From Aradus depressus (taxonomy: Eukaryota; Arthropoda; Insecta; Hemiptera; Aradidae), in NCBI GenBank assembly GCA_963662175.1, contig OY759217.1, forward strand, positions 8,620,562-8,684,561: a DNA stretch of 64,000 nucleotides. Direction: 5' to 3'. Under the pieces are notes generated by a model. That model was not told where the DNA came from. It saw only the letters and a list, made by a program, of their open reading frames with translations, and did no database searches. This document shows, piece after piece, positions 9,736-21,900 of the stretch (position 1 is its first letter; every line of letters begins with the position of its first letter). A program made the translations under genes and the position numbers.

Positions 9736-9922
9736 TTCAGTGATGACAGACTGAACTTCTTCGCATGCATTTTTGCTGTTTTGGGAGGCAGAATTACATG
9801 TAATGGCCACTATTTCAACATTGTCATCCAACAACAAAGCGAGGATTGCAACTAGGTCGTCCGGACCTCCGTCTGTGTCCACGAGTACCTTCTTCTTATC
9901 AGTACCTTCCACAATGGTAATG
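9736..9922 (-). CDS. Nucleoside hydrolase gene, exon 1 of the recognisable core (DTDGGPDD motif)
   Basis: The exon encodes ITIVEGTDKKKVLVDTDGGP then DDLVAILALLLDD and VEIVAITCNSASQNSKNA. It carries the family signature D-x-D-x-GxDD (VDTDGGPDD; usually DxDPGxDD), whose Asp residues hold the catalytic Ca2+ and position water to hydrolyse the N-glycosidic bond of nucleosides, and the following VxxIT strand. The acceptor is TTTTTTTCAG at 9925-9923 (incoming phase 2) and the donor is ACTGAA|GTGAGT at 9736/9735 (phase 0). The upstream exon with the start codon and any signal peptide was not found. Many insect homologues are secreted, some salivary, but secretion is not shown here. Confidence 0.85.
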
Positions 9923-10050
9923 CTGAAAAAAATTTTAAACTCTTGTAAAAAAAAAAGTAGCCAATTGTGCGACGGGTCCATTCCATCTCCCCTACTTTAG
10001 TGTTGTTTAATTTATCTTCTATTAAAAAACTAATTACTGAATTCATTAAT

Positions 10051-10270
10051 TTTATCTGGGAGATAAAATAAACTTAAGCATGCAGTCCTTCGGTTAGGGC
10101 GTTAAGCGATGGTCCCGAGCCTGTACGATGTCGGGTATTCGTTATAGACCCCCTACCCTAGGGTAGGCAAAATTTCGAACTCCCAGAGTGGAGTCGGGCT
10201 CATGTCCACCAGAGTAACGAAAGAGCGATATGACATGGTAGTTAAATCTCGTGCATGAGTCATAATAACT
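10051..10270 (+). repeat. SINE copy lacking tRNA head
   Basis: The body begins 'atctgggagataaaataaac', then 'gatggtcccgagcctgtacg', and ends 'gtgcatgagtcataataact'. The tRNA-like region and some of the body are missing. Confidence 0.75.
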
Positions 10271-10454
10271 GACTTAATTCACCAGATGTTTAATTTTGTA
10301 CGCTACCATGGCAACTTATTCCATGATTTTTAAAAAAACTGAATAACTTCGCGCTCTGTAGATAAGTGTCCTCGCTCCCAACGCTACGGAAAAGATACGG
10401 ATTAAAGTCATACACAAATATATATATATATATATTTTGAGTGATGCTTTTCAG

Positions 10455-10757
10455 CAAGAGTCATCAGAGAGGTAGCATGCTAGCCTACTGATCAAGATCG
10501 TGGGTTCGAAACCTGGCCTATGCCTTAAGGATTTTTATCTGGGTGGTGAAGAAACCTTGCGCACACCGTTCTTCGGATGAGATGTTAAGCGATGTTTTCG
10601 AGTCTATGCGATGTCAGGTACTCGTTACTTGGTGAATAAACCTTGGGCAAATTTTAGGAAATCCCACTGTAGAGTCTGGCTCATATCCTCAGTGACGAAA
10701 GAGCGCTCTGGTAGTAGGCGATAATAACCTCGTAGTTAAAGCCCTGTCATGAGCTAC
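10455..10757 (+). mobile_element. tRNA-derived SINE copy
   Basis: The head retains a B-box-like 'gtgggttcgaaacctggcc'. The body and tail ('gagcgctctggtagtaggcg') follow. The A-box region is diverged ('gagaggtagcatgctagcc'). Confidence 0.75.
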
Positions 10758-11842
10758 TACAGCGCTGACCGTCGGTAGGAACTGTCACTTCCCAGTTGGC
10801 AGCTGGAGGCAGACCTCCCTCCCCTCACCCATCCCTCTTTGCAAGCTTTCAGCTGGCTGCTTTTATGTCTGAGTTACATATCAATCTATATTTGGATTTT
10901 GTCTCTTTTTAATATTATGATATTTTTGGTTTTTTAATAGGCAAAATTCTCATATTATAATTTTAATAAAAAAATTAAAGCATTTTTTTTTTAACAAAGA
11001 AAATCATTGATGCAAACTGACTTTCTCATACATTTTGATAATGCCATATCAAGAAGAGGTAGAAGTAAATTAGAGGGGAGTGGGAGGGGAGGGATCTGTA
11101 AAAACGTGGTTCGTATAAGAAAGTTCTGTGTTGGCCAAAACTAAAATTTCATTCAAATATAATTTTTTTTTTCTGTCCTGGGAACCGAGAAAATAAAAAA
11201 ATATACAAAAATTAAAAAGTCTTACATAAAGCAGAAAGCTGCCAGGATGGTATTGACCTGTACCATTATTGCCAGAGTAATCTGAAATAGTTTTAAATGT
11301 GTATTCGTTGTAGTCCTAAGACCGAATGCTAAAATAGAAATTTGGCAGTGTATTTATATGGATTCAAAAAATAGTGGGGGGTTTGAGGTGGGAAATTATT
11401 TGAGGGACACTTACAACAAGAATTGTTGGTGGGGGTGGGAAGCTCAGGAAGGGGGCAATGATACAATAGGCTAGGGACACGTCAACTCTATTAACAGGTT
11501 TGACGTCTAGCAACCCCCCCCTTCCTGACGTTATAGAACTGAAATCTTACACGAAGTTAAATGGTGATCTGCAAACATAGTTAAAAAAAATTGTGATGTG
11601 GCATTATAGGACTTTCTTATACCAAACACGCTTAACTCTCATAACGTTGTACAATAATACAAAATGAAATGATTTTGAGAAGAGGAGGGGGAGAGAAAGT
11701 GATTTGTAAGCGTTGTTCCTATTAGAAGATCCTGTAATGGCTACATCACATATTATATATTTTTCTTAACTGTTATAATAGTATTTTCAAAAAAAACTAC
11801 CAATACATAAACCATATTTTAAAGTTCGTTGCTATGAGTTAC

Positions 11843-11873
<31 letters not shown>

Positions 11874-12190
11874 GGCTTTATGTTCGGTGCATATTAGCCA
11901 TGTCAATGTGTTATATATAATTATTTAAGTTACGATTTAAAAATTACTTATTGTTAGATATATTGCTTGTTTACATTCTTCGAGGGGCTACAACTTTTGT
12001 CGTATTGATCCTATCTCAAATCTGAGGACTTATTAGCGATTGAAAATTATATAATGAACAATTTTGGTAACGTTCAATTTTTCGGTAGTACTAACCGTTT
12101 TCGGGTAAATCAAGGAATCGTCTAAAAAATGTGTTTCTACATTTCAAGATGGTTTTCGGCATGTATCTCGAAAACCGGACGACCTATAAA
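10758..12190. other. Stretch without recognised gene
   Basis: AT-rich intergenic sequence with a poly-T run of about 30 at 11845-11873. No ORF of note, no splice-supported exon and no known element end was seen. Confidence 0.5.
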
Positions 12191-12199
12191 AAATCGTAT

Positions 12200-12530
12200 T
12201 TAGTATAAAATATGTATTTTAGTTTTTTCTACATTCTGAAACGATTTTTGAATAAGTCATAAACTTAAGCGGTATCTTCTAGAATGTACTTAGGTCCCGG
12301 GGGGAAGTGGTCTCTATTTTCGTTTGATTCATCGTAACTACAACCGTTTTTCTGGGATAGAGAGCTCACAAATTTCCAATCACTGACACACACGAAAAGA
12401 CAGACATCATCGCGAAATTGGTCAAAACGTATTCAGGAAACCTTGCAACATGAAAATCAGATGAAACCTCGATCACGGATTTTCGCACGATTACAGTACT
12501 TTCTTATACTGTACGAATAAGAAAGTAAAA
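12200..12530 (+). repeat. REP-A, hairpin-ended copy 2
   Basis: It is homologous to 60-416 ('acttaggtcccgggggg', 'gacagacatcatcgcgaaat', 'ggattttcgcacgattac') and ends with the same terminal hairpin (tactttcttata ... aataagaaagta). Confidence 0.65.
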
Positions 12531-13294
12531 ATCGAAAGGGCAAAAAATCAATTTTAAAGAAATACTACACTTCAAGTTAAGTGACATTTAATCAATTCCG
12601 GAAAACCTACTTCAAATAACACTCATTTTTACTAGCATGTTACACGGTGCTGCCCGGTTGAAATTTTGGGTTTTATTATATTCTTCATCTTTCCCTCTCG
12701 GTCTGCCACCATTGCTGGTCAGAGGCTGGCAGAGCGAGGTGGTTTGGGGTGATCACTCGGGCTACCGTGGCCTCCTCTACCTCCCTCATCGCTGTGGTAT
12801 GTCGGGGGATCTTGAGCTCAATTTATATTTTATAAATATATTTTATTTTTTTTTAAATATTTTTATTTGGATTGTTATTATTATTATTATTTTTTCATGT
12901 ATGTATTTATTATATAAAGGTTTTTAGTTCTATGAATTTATATTGTTCCTTTTTTTTAGCTGCCCCATGATGGGCGCCATTTGTAAAGGTGGTACATGTG
13001 GGTACTTTTAAAAATATTAGAGTTAATTGAACATTTTTTTAATATTAAAATCAGTGCACATTTTTACCTGACTGCAAACTTATTATATTTTGAAATGATA
13101 TTTTAGAAGTTTTTTTTTGTTACTTGTCTGGTTTGGTCCTCTTCTTTTTTCAAATCCTCCTGTACATGGACGTTCTACCTTCGCTACTTCTTGTTCTTCT
13201 TCACTTCGATGTCTCCTTGACTCATGCTGGAGATACGGATGAACAAGGACATACTTCTTGATAATACAGGGATAAAACAATTTCTGAGACAGAC

Positions 13295-13630
13295 TCAAAT
13301 GGACACACTGGAACAGACGGGCAGGCAGCACACGGGATCTGATGGGCAGGCAGCACACTGGAACAGACGGGCAGGCAGCACACGGGGACAGACAGGCAGG
13401 CAGCACACTGGAACAGATGGGCAGGCAGCACACTGGAACAGACGGGCAGGCAGCACACGGGGACAGACAGGCAGGCAGCACACTGGAACAGATGGGCAGG
13501 CAGCACACTGGAACAGACGGGCAGGCAGCACACTGGAACAGACGGGCAGGCAGCACACGGGGACAGACAGGCAGGCAGCTCACTGGAACAGACGGGCAGG
13601 CAGCACACGGGGACAGACCGACTGCAAACA
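13295..13630. repeat. GC-rich minisatellite, 24-25-bp unit, about 13 copies
   Basis: Units alternate between 'gggcaggcagcacactggaa'+'cagac' and a 'cacggggacagacaggcagg' variant. The array is open in several frames on both strands, giving Cys/Pro-rich or Gln/Gly-rich phantom ORFs (13083-13706, 13224-13688). These ORFs are explained by the repeat. The flanks at 12540-13290 show nothing coding I can support. Confidence 0.85.
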
Positions 13631-13784
13631 GCTGACCCGAGCTAGGCCATCTCTCTCTTCTCCCTTCATGCTGAAGCCTTCTCGATGAATTTAAATTATT
13701 ATTCATTAATGTTTTATTTTTAAATTTAATTAATAGCCTTAATTACTCACCGTCACAATATATATATACCCGGCGTTGTATTGC

Positions 13785-13970
13785 AACGGTCAAAACAGGG
13801 GGGTGTCCTTCCCCAGAACGATTTAATCAATTTTAACTTTTTGCTCATTCTCCAAAAACAGTTGACCATTTGCGCTAACATTCAACAGTTCACTTACATA
13901 GGGGCTTCTAAATCCTCATACTAATTTTCGTGTAGATAAATTCATTACAAGGGCAGTTTTAAGGGGTTTT
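13785..13970 (-). repeat. REP-B fragment
   Basis: Minus-orientation modules 'ctaacattcaacagttcact' and 'aaattcattacaagggcag' match other REP-B copies. From 13970 to 14600 I see only a 50-bp direct repeat ('tttactgctcttgcaaataa' at about 14274 and 14375). Confidence 0.5.
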
Positions 13971-14759
13971 TCAATTAAGGAGCTATATAATTAATGGTGG
14001 ACTCGTTTTGTCGGGTGGTGTCTTCTTCATGCGTCCATCACCGATGACTGATGAATGCTTCACATGCAGTACACTCCTCAATAGGGTCTCTTTCTGTCTC
14101 CTTGAATGAACACAATAGAGCTAATCCTTCTCCATCTGGCCCACTGTCTCTTGCAATGTCTTTGAACAGATCAAATAGCAATATGGAACTCATTCATAAA
14201 TTCTATCAGTCCATCTATAATGAGGTTGAACAATGAAAACAATTCAGAATACCCTTTATATAACTTTAACCTTTACTGCTCTTGCAAATAAACTTATTAT
14301 TGTCATAATATTATAACAACTTATAATTTTCTGCTGCTAAACTAGAAAAAATAATATAAAAAAGCATTTTGTTTTACTGCTCTTGCAAATAAACTTATTA
14401 TTGTCATAATATTATAACAACTTAGGAGGACAGCACCTATTAATTTTTCGCGAAGTGGGCCCAGGAGAAAAAAAGAGTATTTACTTACTCGACACAGTTT
14501 TTATTATGGGAAATCAAAGGTTCGGTTAGTTTTGGAGCGAGAGACTTAATTGATTAGTTTGAGGGCTGAGGGCGTCACCGCGGCCAGAGTAGGCCTATTG
14601 TGTGCCCTGTATGTGTTGGTCCTTACAGCAGCCCTGTATCTTTTATAAAGTCCAGGATTCTGCTGCAGGTTCCCTCCATTACCTGCTTTGGTTCCGTTAT
14701 GGCAGACCCAAAGAAGTAAAACCTCTTGCTTTCTAGAGATTTACACTGCCTTAGAATAT

Positions 14760-15000
14760 GAACGGGTCTCATTTTACTCGCCAATTTTCCTGCACGGGGG
14801 GCCTTCTAGCGATGCCCATATTGTGTAGGTGTTTGTTCATATGCCATTGTCCTGCGATCAGCTCTGACATAGATCTTAGTTCCGTTCTGCTCATATTCAG
14901 GAGCTCTCGGTTCCTTTTCAGTGAATGTTCCGACTTTGCTTTGGGACCCCTCTCCAGAACTGGATGTGTTTCCTGGTCAGCCAAAGTTTTATTCCCATCC
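14760..15000 (-). pseudogene. LINE ORF2 C-terminal (RNase H-proximal) fragment
   Basis: The minus strand reads LERGPKAKSEHSLKRNRELL, then ELRSMSELIAGQWHMNKHLH and NMGIA. This is the block xxLxGHxxLNxHLxxxGLA that follows the RNase H domain in I/Jockey-type LINEs, where GH is usually followed by a zinc-knuckle-like CxxC...H...C; here the frame breaks before that. It is a short relic. Confidence 0.5.
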
Positions 15001-15214
15001 TTGCGGTGCTCTTAGAGATTCCGCAGAAGGGTTCCGGTCCTGTAGGTCCTTTGTCAGCTCCTGACCTAGAAGGAACATTGCTAGTGATTTCCATAGTAAT
15101 TTTTTTTTTTTTCTCCCACTTAAAATTATTATTATTTTTACTTTAAGAGTTTTATTTCTTAGATGTCCTCCCGGGGCCATGGATGTTGTAAATAACTAAA
15201 TATAACACCGTCAT

Positions 15215-15575
15215 AGAAACATGGCTAAGCCGTCGGTGAATCACTCGCAATGTACTTCTCCATACCGAATTAATCAATTAATTAATTTGTCTGCCTTTTA
15301 ATTAGTTAGTCGTCCCTCCAAAATCCATATGCGCTAAAATTGAATAATTCACTTACGTAGGGACTTCTGAATCCTCATACTAAATTTTGTGTCGATACAT
15401 TCATTATAAAAGCTGTTTTTTGAGTTTTTATGTGTTAAGCCTTTTACCATAATCCTTTTGGCCGATTTAGCTGAATATCTATGATTATCTCGTTTCGATA
15501 CATTTATTCTTTCAGAAGTTATCGTGTTCAAAACACACAGACAGAATTTTTATTTTTGGAACTAGGGAGTAGGAA
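15215..15575 (-). repeat. REP-B copy
   Basis: Minus-orientation copy: 'gaatcactcgcaatgtactt', 'actaaattttgtgtcgatac', and 'gttatcgtgttcaaaacaca'. A run of 19 C follows at 15625-15643. A 5' fragment of the family also lies at about 15955-16050 on the plus strand. The rest of 15650-16290 shows nothing coding. Confidence 0.55.
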
Positions 15576-16849
15576 AACATGTTCCGGTGAAAATTCAAAA
15601 TTAAATTTCTGATTTTAAAAAGTCCCCCCCCCCCCCCCCCCCCTCCATGTACTTTGAGAGGAGTTATATCGATATTTCCCCCTCAATATTATTGTGCTAT
15701 CGATATGATAATGTTGTGCATCCCTGGTCCTAATCCCGCCAGGATTAACTTCCTCCTTGCCTTATATTCCTTAGATTCACCTTCCATATAAGTCCCTCGA
15801 TTTAAGGATTACTCACTCTCTCTCTCTCTATTTTCTCCAGACTACCTTTCATAAAATATTTCGAGCTTGACTTGCCAAAGAGCTAAATTCTTTCTCTCCG
15901 TCTCATATTAACATAGCAATTCTTATAGTTGGTTTTATTACTTTCCAAGAGTATAAGAGAAGTTATGTAATCGATCAGAATATTTGATGAGTTTCCACAG
16001 GTATTTCATGTTTTCTGACTTCCTTGTTCCAAAAATGAAAACAAAATTTCCTTGTCTGAGTATTTTAATAATAATAATAGTCTTTATTTCTTTTTATTTT
16101 TACAAATGTACATTAATAATAATAATATTGACCGACAATACTCATGGTCAAATTGACCGTCTGAGGGGTTATCTCTTCTATTTCTACTCACACATATATA
16201 CAAGTGACAAAAAATAAAAGAAATTCAAATACAAATGAGGAGGTTGCATGCAAAAGGCATCAAGTCCGTTTTTTTTTTTTTGAAAAAATGAGTTAGTAAT
16301 GGAATTTGAATCTTGAACCCAAGCCGGACCGACTGGTGGAGTCGAAATCAGGCAAAACGCATCCGTTTGCAGTGTATTTTATGTTCAAAGTTTGCGAAAC
16401 CATTCAAAAGGTTACAATTCCATCGTCCGAAGTCAAACAAAACGCATTGGTTCCGTGGGCCAATGAGAGGGCAGCTTTAGGGGTTTCCGACCAATAGCGT
16501 TGTGTTTTGGTTGAGTAGGGTTTTTTTTCGTGGTCATACCCATCATACCCATTCGTGGTCATACTTTCTTACCGGCTGACTGAGTTTTTGGATGTGTAGA
16601 GAAGATAATAAAAAAAATACCTATGATACAAAACCAAGAGGGTTACTGTAGCCTGTATAGGGAGGTGAGTGAAGTAAAAATTCTTGGAAAAGATTGGAGT
16701 TTAATGGATTTTAGAAGCTTGGGAGGACGTATGAAAAATGTGGACCACATTAAAAGCAAAAAAAGAGTATTCCTTGCAAAAATTGATTGAAGAGTTCACG
16801 TCAAAACTACTACAAATTACAGATTCGAATTCGAGCATGAAGTCTATGA

Positions 16850-17117
16850 ACCTATATTTAAAAAAGGTTGGACCAGGAGAAGATGTTCTATCCCCGTGGA
16901 ACCAGTAGCCGTAGGAAAGCCTATTTCAGTTGTGAAACGGAAGGATCTGGAAACCCTCCCATCAACCATGAGCCATGGCAATTGGAGAGAAAACCCCTCA
17001 TTTTCGTATTTCAAGGAACTTTTAAGTGATCCTACTGATCTACCTACGTCTGCCATCGAAGAAAACACTGAAATCGAGTGTGATTGTTTGGGTTACGATG
17101 TAGGCCTTCACATATAA
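16850..17117 (+). pseudogene. ORF fragment of unknown origin flanking the errantivirus
   Basis: The plus frame 16896-17117 reads VGKPISVVKRKDLETLPSTM and continues for 73 codons to a stop. Upstream (from about 16640) the sequence has coding-like texture but contains stops. The pattern resembles degraded transposon-encoded ORFs seen as relics in insect genomes, but I do not recognise the family and cannot give a function. The errantivirus inserted 33 bp downstream of its stop. Confidence 0.25.
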
Positions 17118-17146
17118 ACAACTGAAAATACTGTATCTACTTTATA

Positions 17147-17150
17147 TTGA
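17147..17150. repeat. Errantivirus target-site duplication (left)
   Basis: TTGA, identical to 24322-24325. A 4-bp duplication is usual for errantiviruses. Confidence 0.85.
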
Positions 17151-17363
17151 AGTTACGTCAGAGATAAGAAGAACTTCCTTTTTAAAAAGAACACTTTTTA
17201 TTGAGACAATACAATTTTGAATTTATAATTTGGATTACAAAGACTGAAGTGAAACCGACAGAGTATCGACTATGACTGACCAACCTGGAGGGGAGGTCTA
17301 AGGGTATATATATATAAAGAGCTTATGCTGCAGAAAAGATAGAGAAGGATTGGTGCTATAACT
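17151..17363 (-). repeat. Errantivirus 3' LTR
   Basis: 213 bp, by eye identical to 24109-24321. A TATA-like tract (tatatatata, plus strand 17306-17315) and the inverted end AGTTA/TAACT are present. Confidence 0.9.
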
Positions 17364-18969
17364 CCTCCTTCCCTAAGTTCGAAGTCTCCGACGAGAATTG
17401 GCAGGAGAGTGAAGGGTAGACCGTAGTCGATGGAGGCGGCACAAGTTCAACTGTTGGTTGGCCAGATGATTTGATGGTCTTCCTATACTTTTGAATTTTG
17501 TAAAATATAAACATACAAATACATATAGTTATAATGAAAGTCACAATAACACTGAGGTAAAGATAATCAAAAGAGTTAGTTGTTTCTTCGAACAATTCAA
17601 AAGGTTTCATTTGAACATTAAGTTGATGAACATGTGAGAAAGAGACATTTAAATTTTTGTGTTGAAGAGCTTTGTTTAAATTTAACATGACTTTTGAATT
17701 TTTATACATGTGGATAGTCCTGGAATCATAAAGAGTATCATTAATTGACAATTTAATTAAAGTAGTGTTAGGTAGAAATATAGATTCATTTTTTTCATTT
17801 GAATTAATTAATATTTTCTTAAGTTGAAAAGTTAGATACATATCTAGGTAATTTATATATTTAATAAAAGCTTGACTATTTGTAGTCAGAGAGGTACAAT
17901 CCTCTATATTTTCATTAAGCACTAATTGAAGAATACATTTATTATTTACAATGGAAATATTGTTACAATAATAATTATTTTTAATATGGTTGCAATTTGC
18001 TGTAAATAACCCATCATCATTTTTGAGAATAAGAGGAGGATAAGCTAGAATTGTCCTAACCTGATTATTTATTAAAGTTGGGTATGATAAGAGAAAAAAC
18101 AGTTCATATTCTTTGGATAGGACGGGAACCTCTATGAAATAATAAATTGAGCTATCTACAATTGAACAATGTACCTTACTAAGGTACCAGAGAATATCCA
18201 AGTTGTTTGTAACAAAGGTGACATTATAGTTAATTTTTAAAGATTCTAATTCTTTATAATTTATAATACTAGCATGCATAATATTTAACTTACAGAATTC
18301 TAAAGAGGTTTCTATATCACTAATCTTATTACCTAAGTACATTAAATTGGAAAAAATAAAATTATAATGTTGGTTCATTTCAATGGTGCTTACAACAGGG
18401 TTGGAAAGTAAAGTTTGAATTTTTTTGTTGTTATTTTCAATAATTTTCATATCTTCATTAAATTCGCGAATTAATTTTTTATTAATTGCTAATTGAGATT
18501 CTACATTTTTTTCTAAGTGATATGAATTTTTCTCGAGGGTGGTTATGAGCTTGTCGTATCGTTCTTTGTCATTAGAGTCTAAATTTCCGGTAAGCCATGA
18601 AATTGCGGTTCCGAGGCCATTAATGAGTCCTCTTTTTTGTCGATGTTGTCTGTGTTTGTTCATAAGTAGGTGATCTAATTTTTCATTTATGTAATCATAA
18701 TGTTTTTTAATTAAATTAGTTTGTAATGGGTCGTTATTTTTATGATTTATGAGAGCTAATGTTGTCAGAATTTGTGTTAATTGGTCGTTGAGATTTTCTA
18801 AGTTTATGCTATGAATGAAAGTGTAAGTTTTATTAATAGAAAAAGCTGCGTCTAGTTTAATTGCTGTTATACCAGGTCCATGCGTCAAGTCAGTTATGTG
18901 AAGGGCCAGCGATTGGCTCATTACGATCACCAATAGGATGGTTGTGGTCATTATTCGTTTCATCTGCAA
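17356..18969 (-). CDS. env: Errantivirus envelope protein
   Basis: 537 aa, class I-like fusion glycoprotein of the errantivirus/baculovirus F-protein group. It would sit on membranes and mediate fusion in virus-like particles. Visible features: an N-terminal hydrophobic signal (residues about 7-22), a furin-type site RQKR at 110-113, followed at once by a fusion-peptide-like GLINGLGTAISWLTGNL (114-130), a heptad-like region rich in Asn/Lys/Leu after it, many NxS/T sites, a single C-terminal transmembrane segment (about 468-490) and a 45-residue cytoplasmic tail with YPSL. Its start lies 80 nt inside the end of pol in another frame, so a spliced message is expected. The stop is inside the 3' LTR. 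No break is seen. Confidence 0.9.
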   Translation of the reverse strand: MQMKRIMTTTILLVIVMSQSLALHITDLTHGPGITAIKLDAAFSINKTYTFIHSINLENLNDQLTQILTTLALINHKNNDPLQTNLIKKHYDYINEKLDHLLMNKHRQHRQKRGLINGLGTAISWLTGNLDSNDKERYDKLITTLEKNSYHLEKNVESQLAINKKLIREFNEDMKIIENNNKKIQTLLSNPVVSTIEMNQHYNFIFSNLMYLGNKISDIETSLEFCKLNIMHASIINYKELESLKINYNVTFVTNNLDILWYLSKVHCSIVDSSIYYFIEVPVLSKEYELFFLLSYPTLINNQVRTILAYPPLILKNDDGLFTANCNHIKNNYYCNNISIVNNKCILQLVLNENIEDCTSLTTNSQAFIKYINYLDMYLTFQLKKILINSNEKNESIFLPNTTLIKLSINDTLYDSRTIHMYKNSKVMLNLNKALQHKNLNVSFSHVHQLNVQMKPFELFEETTNSFDYLYLSVIVTFIITICICMFIFYKIQKYRKTIKSSGQPTVELVPPPSTTVYPSLSCQFSSETSNLGKEEL

Positions 18970-21900
18970 CAGAACAAGTGGTACGCTTTCTGTTAGGTCG
19001 TTTTACTTGAGAGGGATGCACCTTGAAGGGTTTTCGCTTGTTAGAGGCTAATTTCGTTTTTGCATTATATGTAGCTTTTTTGAATCTGGGTTTTGCTTTA
19101 TTATATTGTCTATCCCTTATATAAATTTCGCCTTCGGGTATCGGAACATTTTCTCTATTTTTGTTTAGACGGTTAGTTCGTGCTTCTTTTTCCTTTTCTA
19201 TTAAGGTTTTAATAGCTTGATGTATTAGCTTTTTTTCGGCTTGGTATTCTTGGACTCTTTGTTCTAATATTAAATTTTGGGATACTTCCGTTTTATTTAT
19301 GCCAAATGATATTTCGTTGGGAGTCAATTTCATTTGGGAATTAATCGTATTATTAAAAGCATTTAGGGCTAAATTTAGTACTCGTTTAAGGGGGTATTCT
19401 TTTTTTTCACTTCGGATGATATTCAAGAGCTCTATTAGCGTAGAGTGGGCTCTGTTTATTAAGCCGTTAGAATTTGAATATTGAGGAGTGGTAAAATGCG
19501 TTTTAATTTTATTATATGCCAAAAAGTTTCCTACTAAGCCATTTTTAAATTCAGTACCATTGTCGAATTGAATCTCGGAGGGGCTGGGGTAAGTACTGAG
19601 ATATTTTTCTAGAGTTTTTACTATTTCTTGACCAGAGGCTGCTGGGAGGATGCGCGCAAAAAGGCGTTTGGAAAAGCAATCAATAAGAGTGCAAATTAGT
19701 TTGTTATCGAAATGTAAAACGTCACCTTGTAATTTTTCAAATGGTTTAATGGGTGTAGGGGTAATTTCAAATACTTGTTTAATGGGGTTTCTATCATATT
19801 TAACGGCTTTACATAATGAGCAAGAATTAATGTACTGGGTTATGGTTTCTAACATACGTGGCCAATAATATTTTTTTCTTAAATTTAGATACGTTTCATG
19901 AATGCCACGGTGCGCGGTCTTGCTAACATGCTGGTTAGCTACGATTTCATCTTGTTCATTTTTATCAGTTATATCTAAGCATTTTTTAAAGTACCTTTTT
20001 ATTTTAATGGTGGGATAATGTTCACGAATAATTTTTGACAAATGATTAAAAATTAAGTCATAAATTTGTTCGTCAATAGAATTTGGTATTGGTGGAGAAC
20101 AGAGAATGCCATAGGAAGTATTTGGTTTTAAGTATTCTAGACAGTTGTCTTCTAAGTCAGTAGAGTAGGGATATCTAGTGGTCCAAAGGTGTCTGTTTTT
20201 ATTAAATATTTTTTTAACGGTTTCTTGATTGTCGGGGTTACCCCGGGTTATTATAATTTGATTTTTTTCTGTGTTAAGACATTTTTCTTTATCTTCTATT
20301 ATAACAATTTGATCATTGGATGATTCTTGAGAATGGTTTGTAGCTAAGGATTCTAGATCTTGTTCTAAAGGGATATCTAATTCTCTAGCTAAAATTTCTA
20401 CTTCATTATTTGGTGGTTGGGCGATTATTTCATCTATTTCGCGATCTGAATCAAGAGCGTGACATTCCTGAGAAGGATTACGGGAGAGTGCATCAGCTAC
20501 TAGATTAGTTTTTCCGCTAACATATTTAATTTCGAATTCAAAGTCTGAGAGGAGAGCTTTCCATCTAATCATTTTAGAGTTAGGCTCCTTCATATTGTGT
20601 AACCATTGCAACGGTTTGTGGTCAGTCTGTATTTTGAATTTATGTCCGTATAGGTACGGTCTAAAATGTTTACAGGCCCAAACAATTGCCAATAATTCCT
20701 TTTCTATTGTAGAATAATTTTCTTCTTGTCTGTTTAGTGTTCGAGATGCGAAAGAAATGGGTAAGTCCTTACCGTCAAAATTTTGAGATAAAACAGCTCC
20801 AAGTGCATAGTTTGATGAGTCAGTGGTCAGAAGAAAATCTTTGTTAAAGTCCGGCAGTCGCAGTATCGGTTCGTTTTGTAGTAGATCTTTTAATCTATTT
20901 ACTGCGTCAGTAAAGTCTTTGTTTAAAACAACGTCCTTATCTTTACGGAGTGCTTGTGTAAGTGGATGTGCTATCTTTGCATAGTTAGGAATCATCTTAC
21001 GATAATAACCAGTAAGGCCTAGAAATTGTTTAACTTGCTTTTGCGTGGTTGGTATTGGAAAATTTCTAACTGCGTTTAACTTGGCAGGATTTGGTCGTAT
21101 ACCATCTTTGGAGATAATATGGCCAAGAAAAAGGAGTTCCTTTTTACAGAACTCTGTTTTATCTAACTGTAACTTTAAATTGTGTTGTTTGAGTTTTCCG
21201 AAAACTACCTTTAAATGTTTAATATGCTCCTGTAAATTGTCCGAAAAGATAATCAGATCGTCCATATAAATAAGGGTGTTAGGGAGATTAGAAAAAATAA
21301 TATTCATCGCCCTCTGAAAGGTCGGTGGGGCGTTCTTAAGACCAAAAGGCATTCGTAGATATTCGTAGTGGGCATTTTCAGTTGAAAATGCTGTCTTGGG
21401 GATTGACGAGGGTTCCATTTCAATTTGATGGAATCCACTTGCCAGGTCGATTGCTGAAAAATAATTTGCGCGGCCTATTTTACCGAATAAATCTTCTATA
21501 TTGGGAAGGGGGAATTTATCGTTAATAGTTTTATTATTTAATTTCCGATAATCTATTACCATCCGGATTTTTCTTTTGCCGGAGGCATCCGCTTTTTTGG
21601 GTACGACCCAAATAGGACTGTTATAAGGCGAATTAGAGAGTTGTATAATTTTGTTTTCTAGGAGTTTATCAACTTCTAGCTGAATATCTTGACGATAAAC
21701 TTCAGGGTAACGATAATTTTTGGTGTACACGGGAATGTCGTCAGTAGTTCTAATTGTATGTTTTAAAACGTCTGTACAAGTTAGTCTGTCATTCTCGCGT
21801 TTTATGATTTCTGGAAATTCTTGCAAAAGATTTATGATTTTGTTTTTTTCTTCACTATTCATATGATCGCTTCGTATCAAAGAGGGGATATCGCGTTTAA

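Noticed and set aside
12637..12927. 96-codon ORF
   Set aside because: No motif, and its second half is poly-Ile/Phe from T-rich sequence.
13083..13706. Cys/Pro-rich secreted-like protein ORFs on the minus strand
   Set aside because: Explained by a 24-25-bp GC-rich minisatellite open in several frames on both strands.
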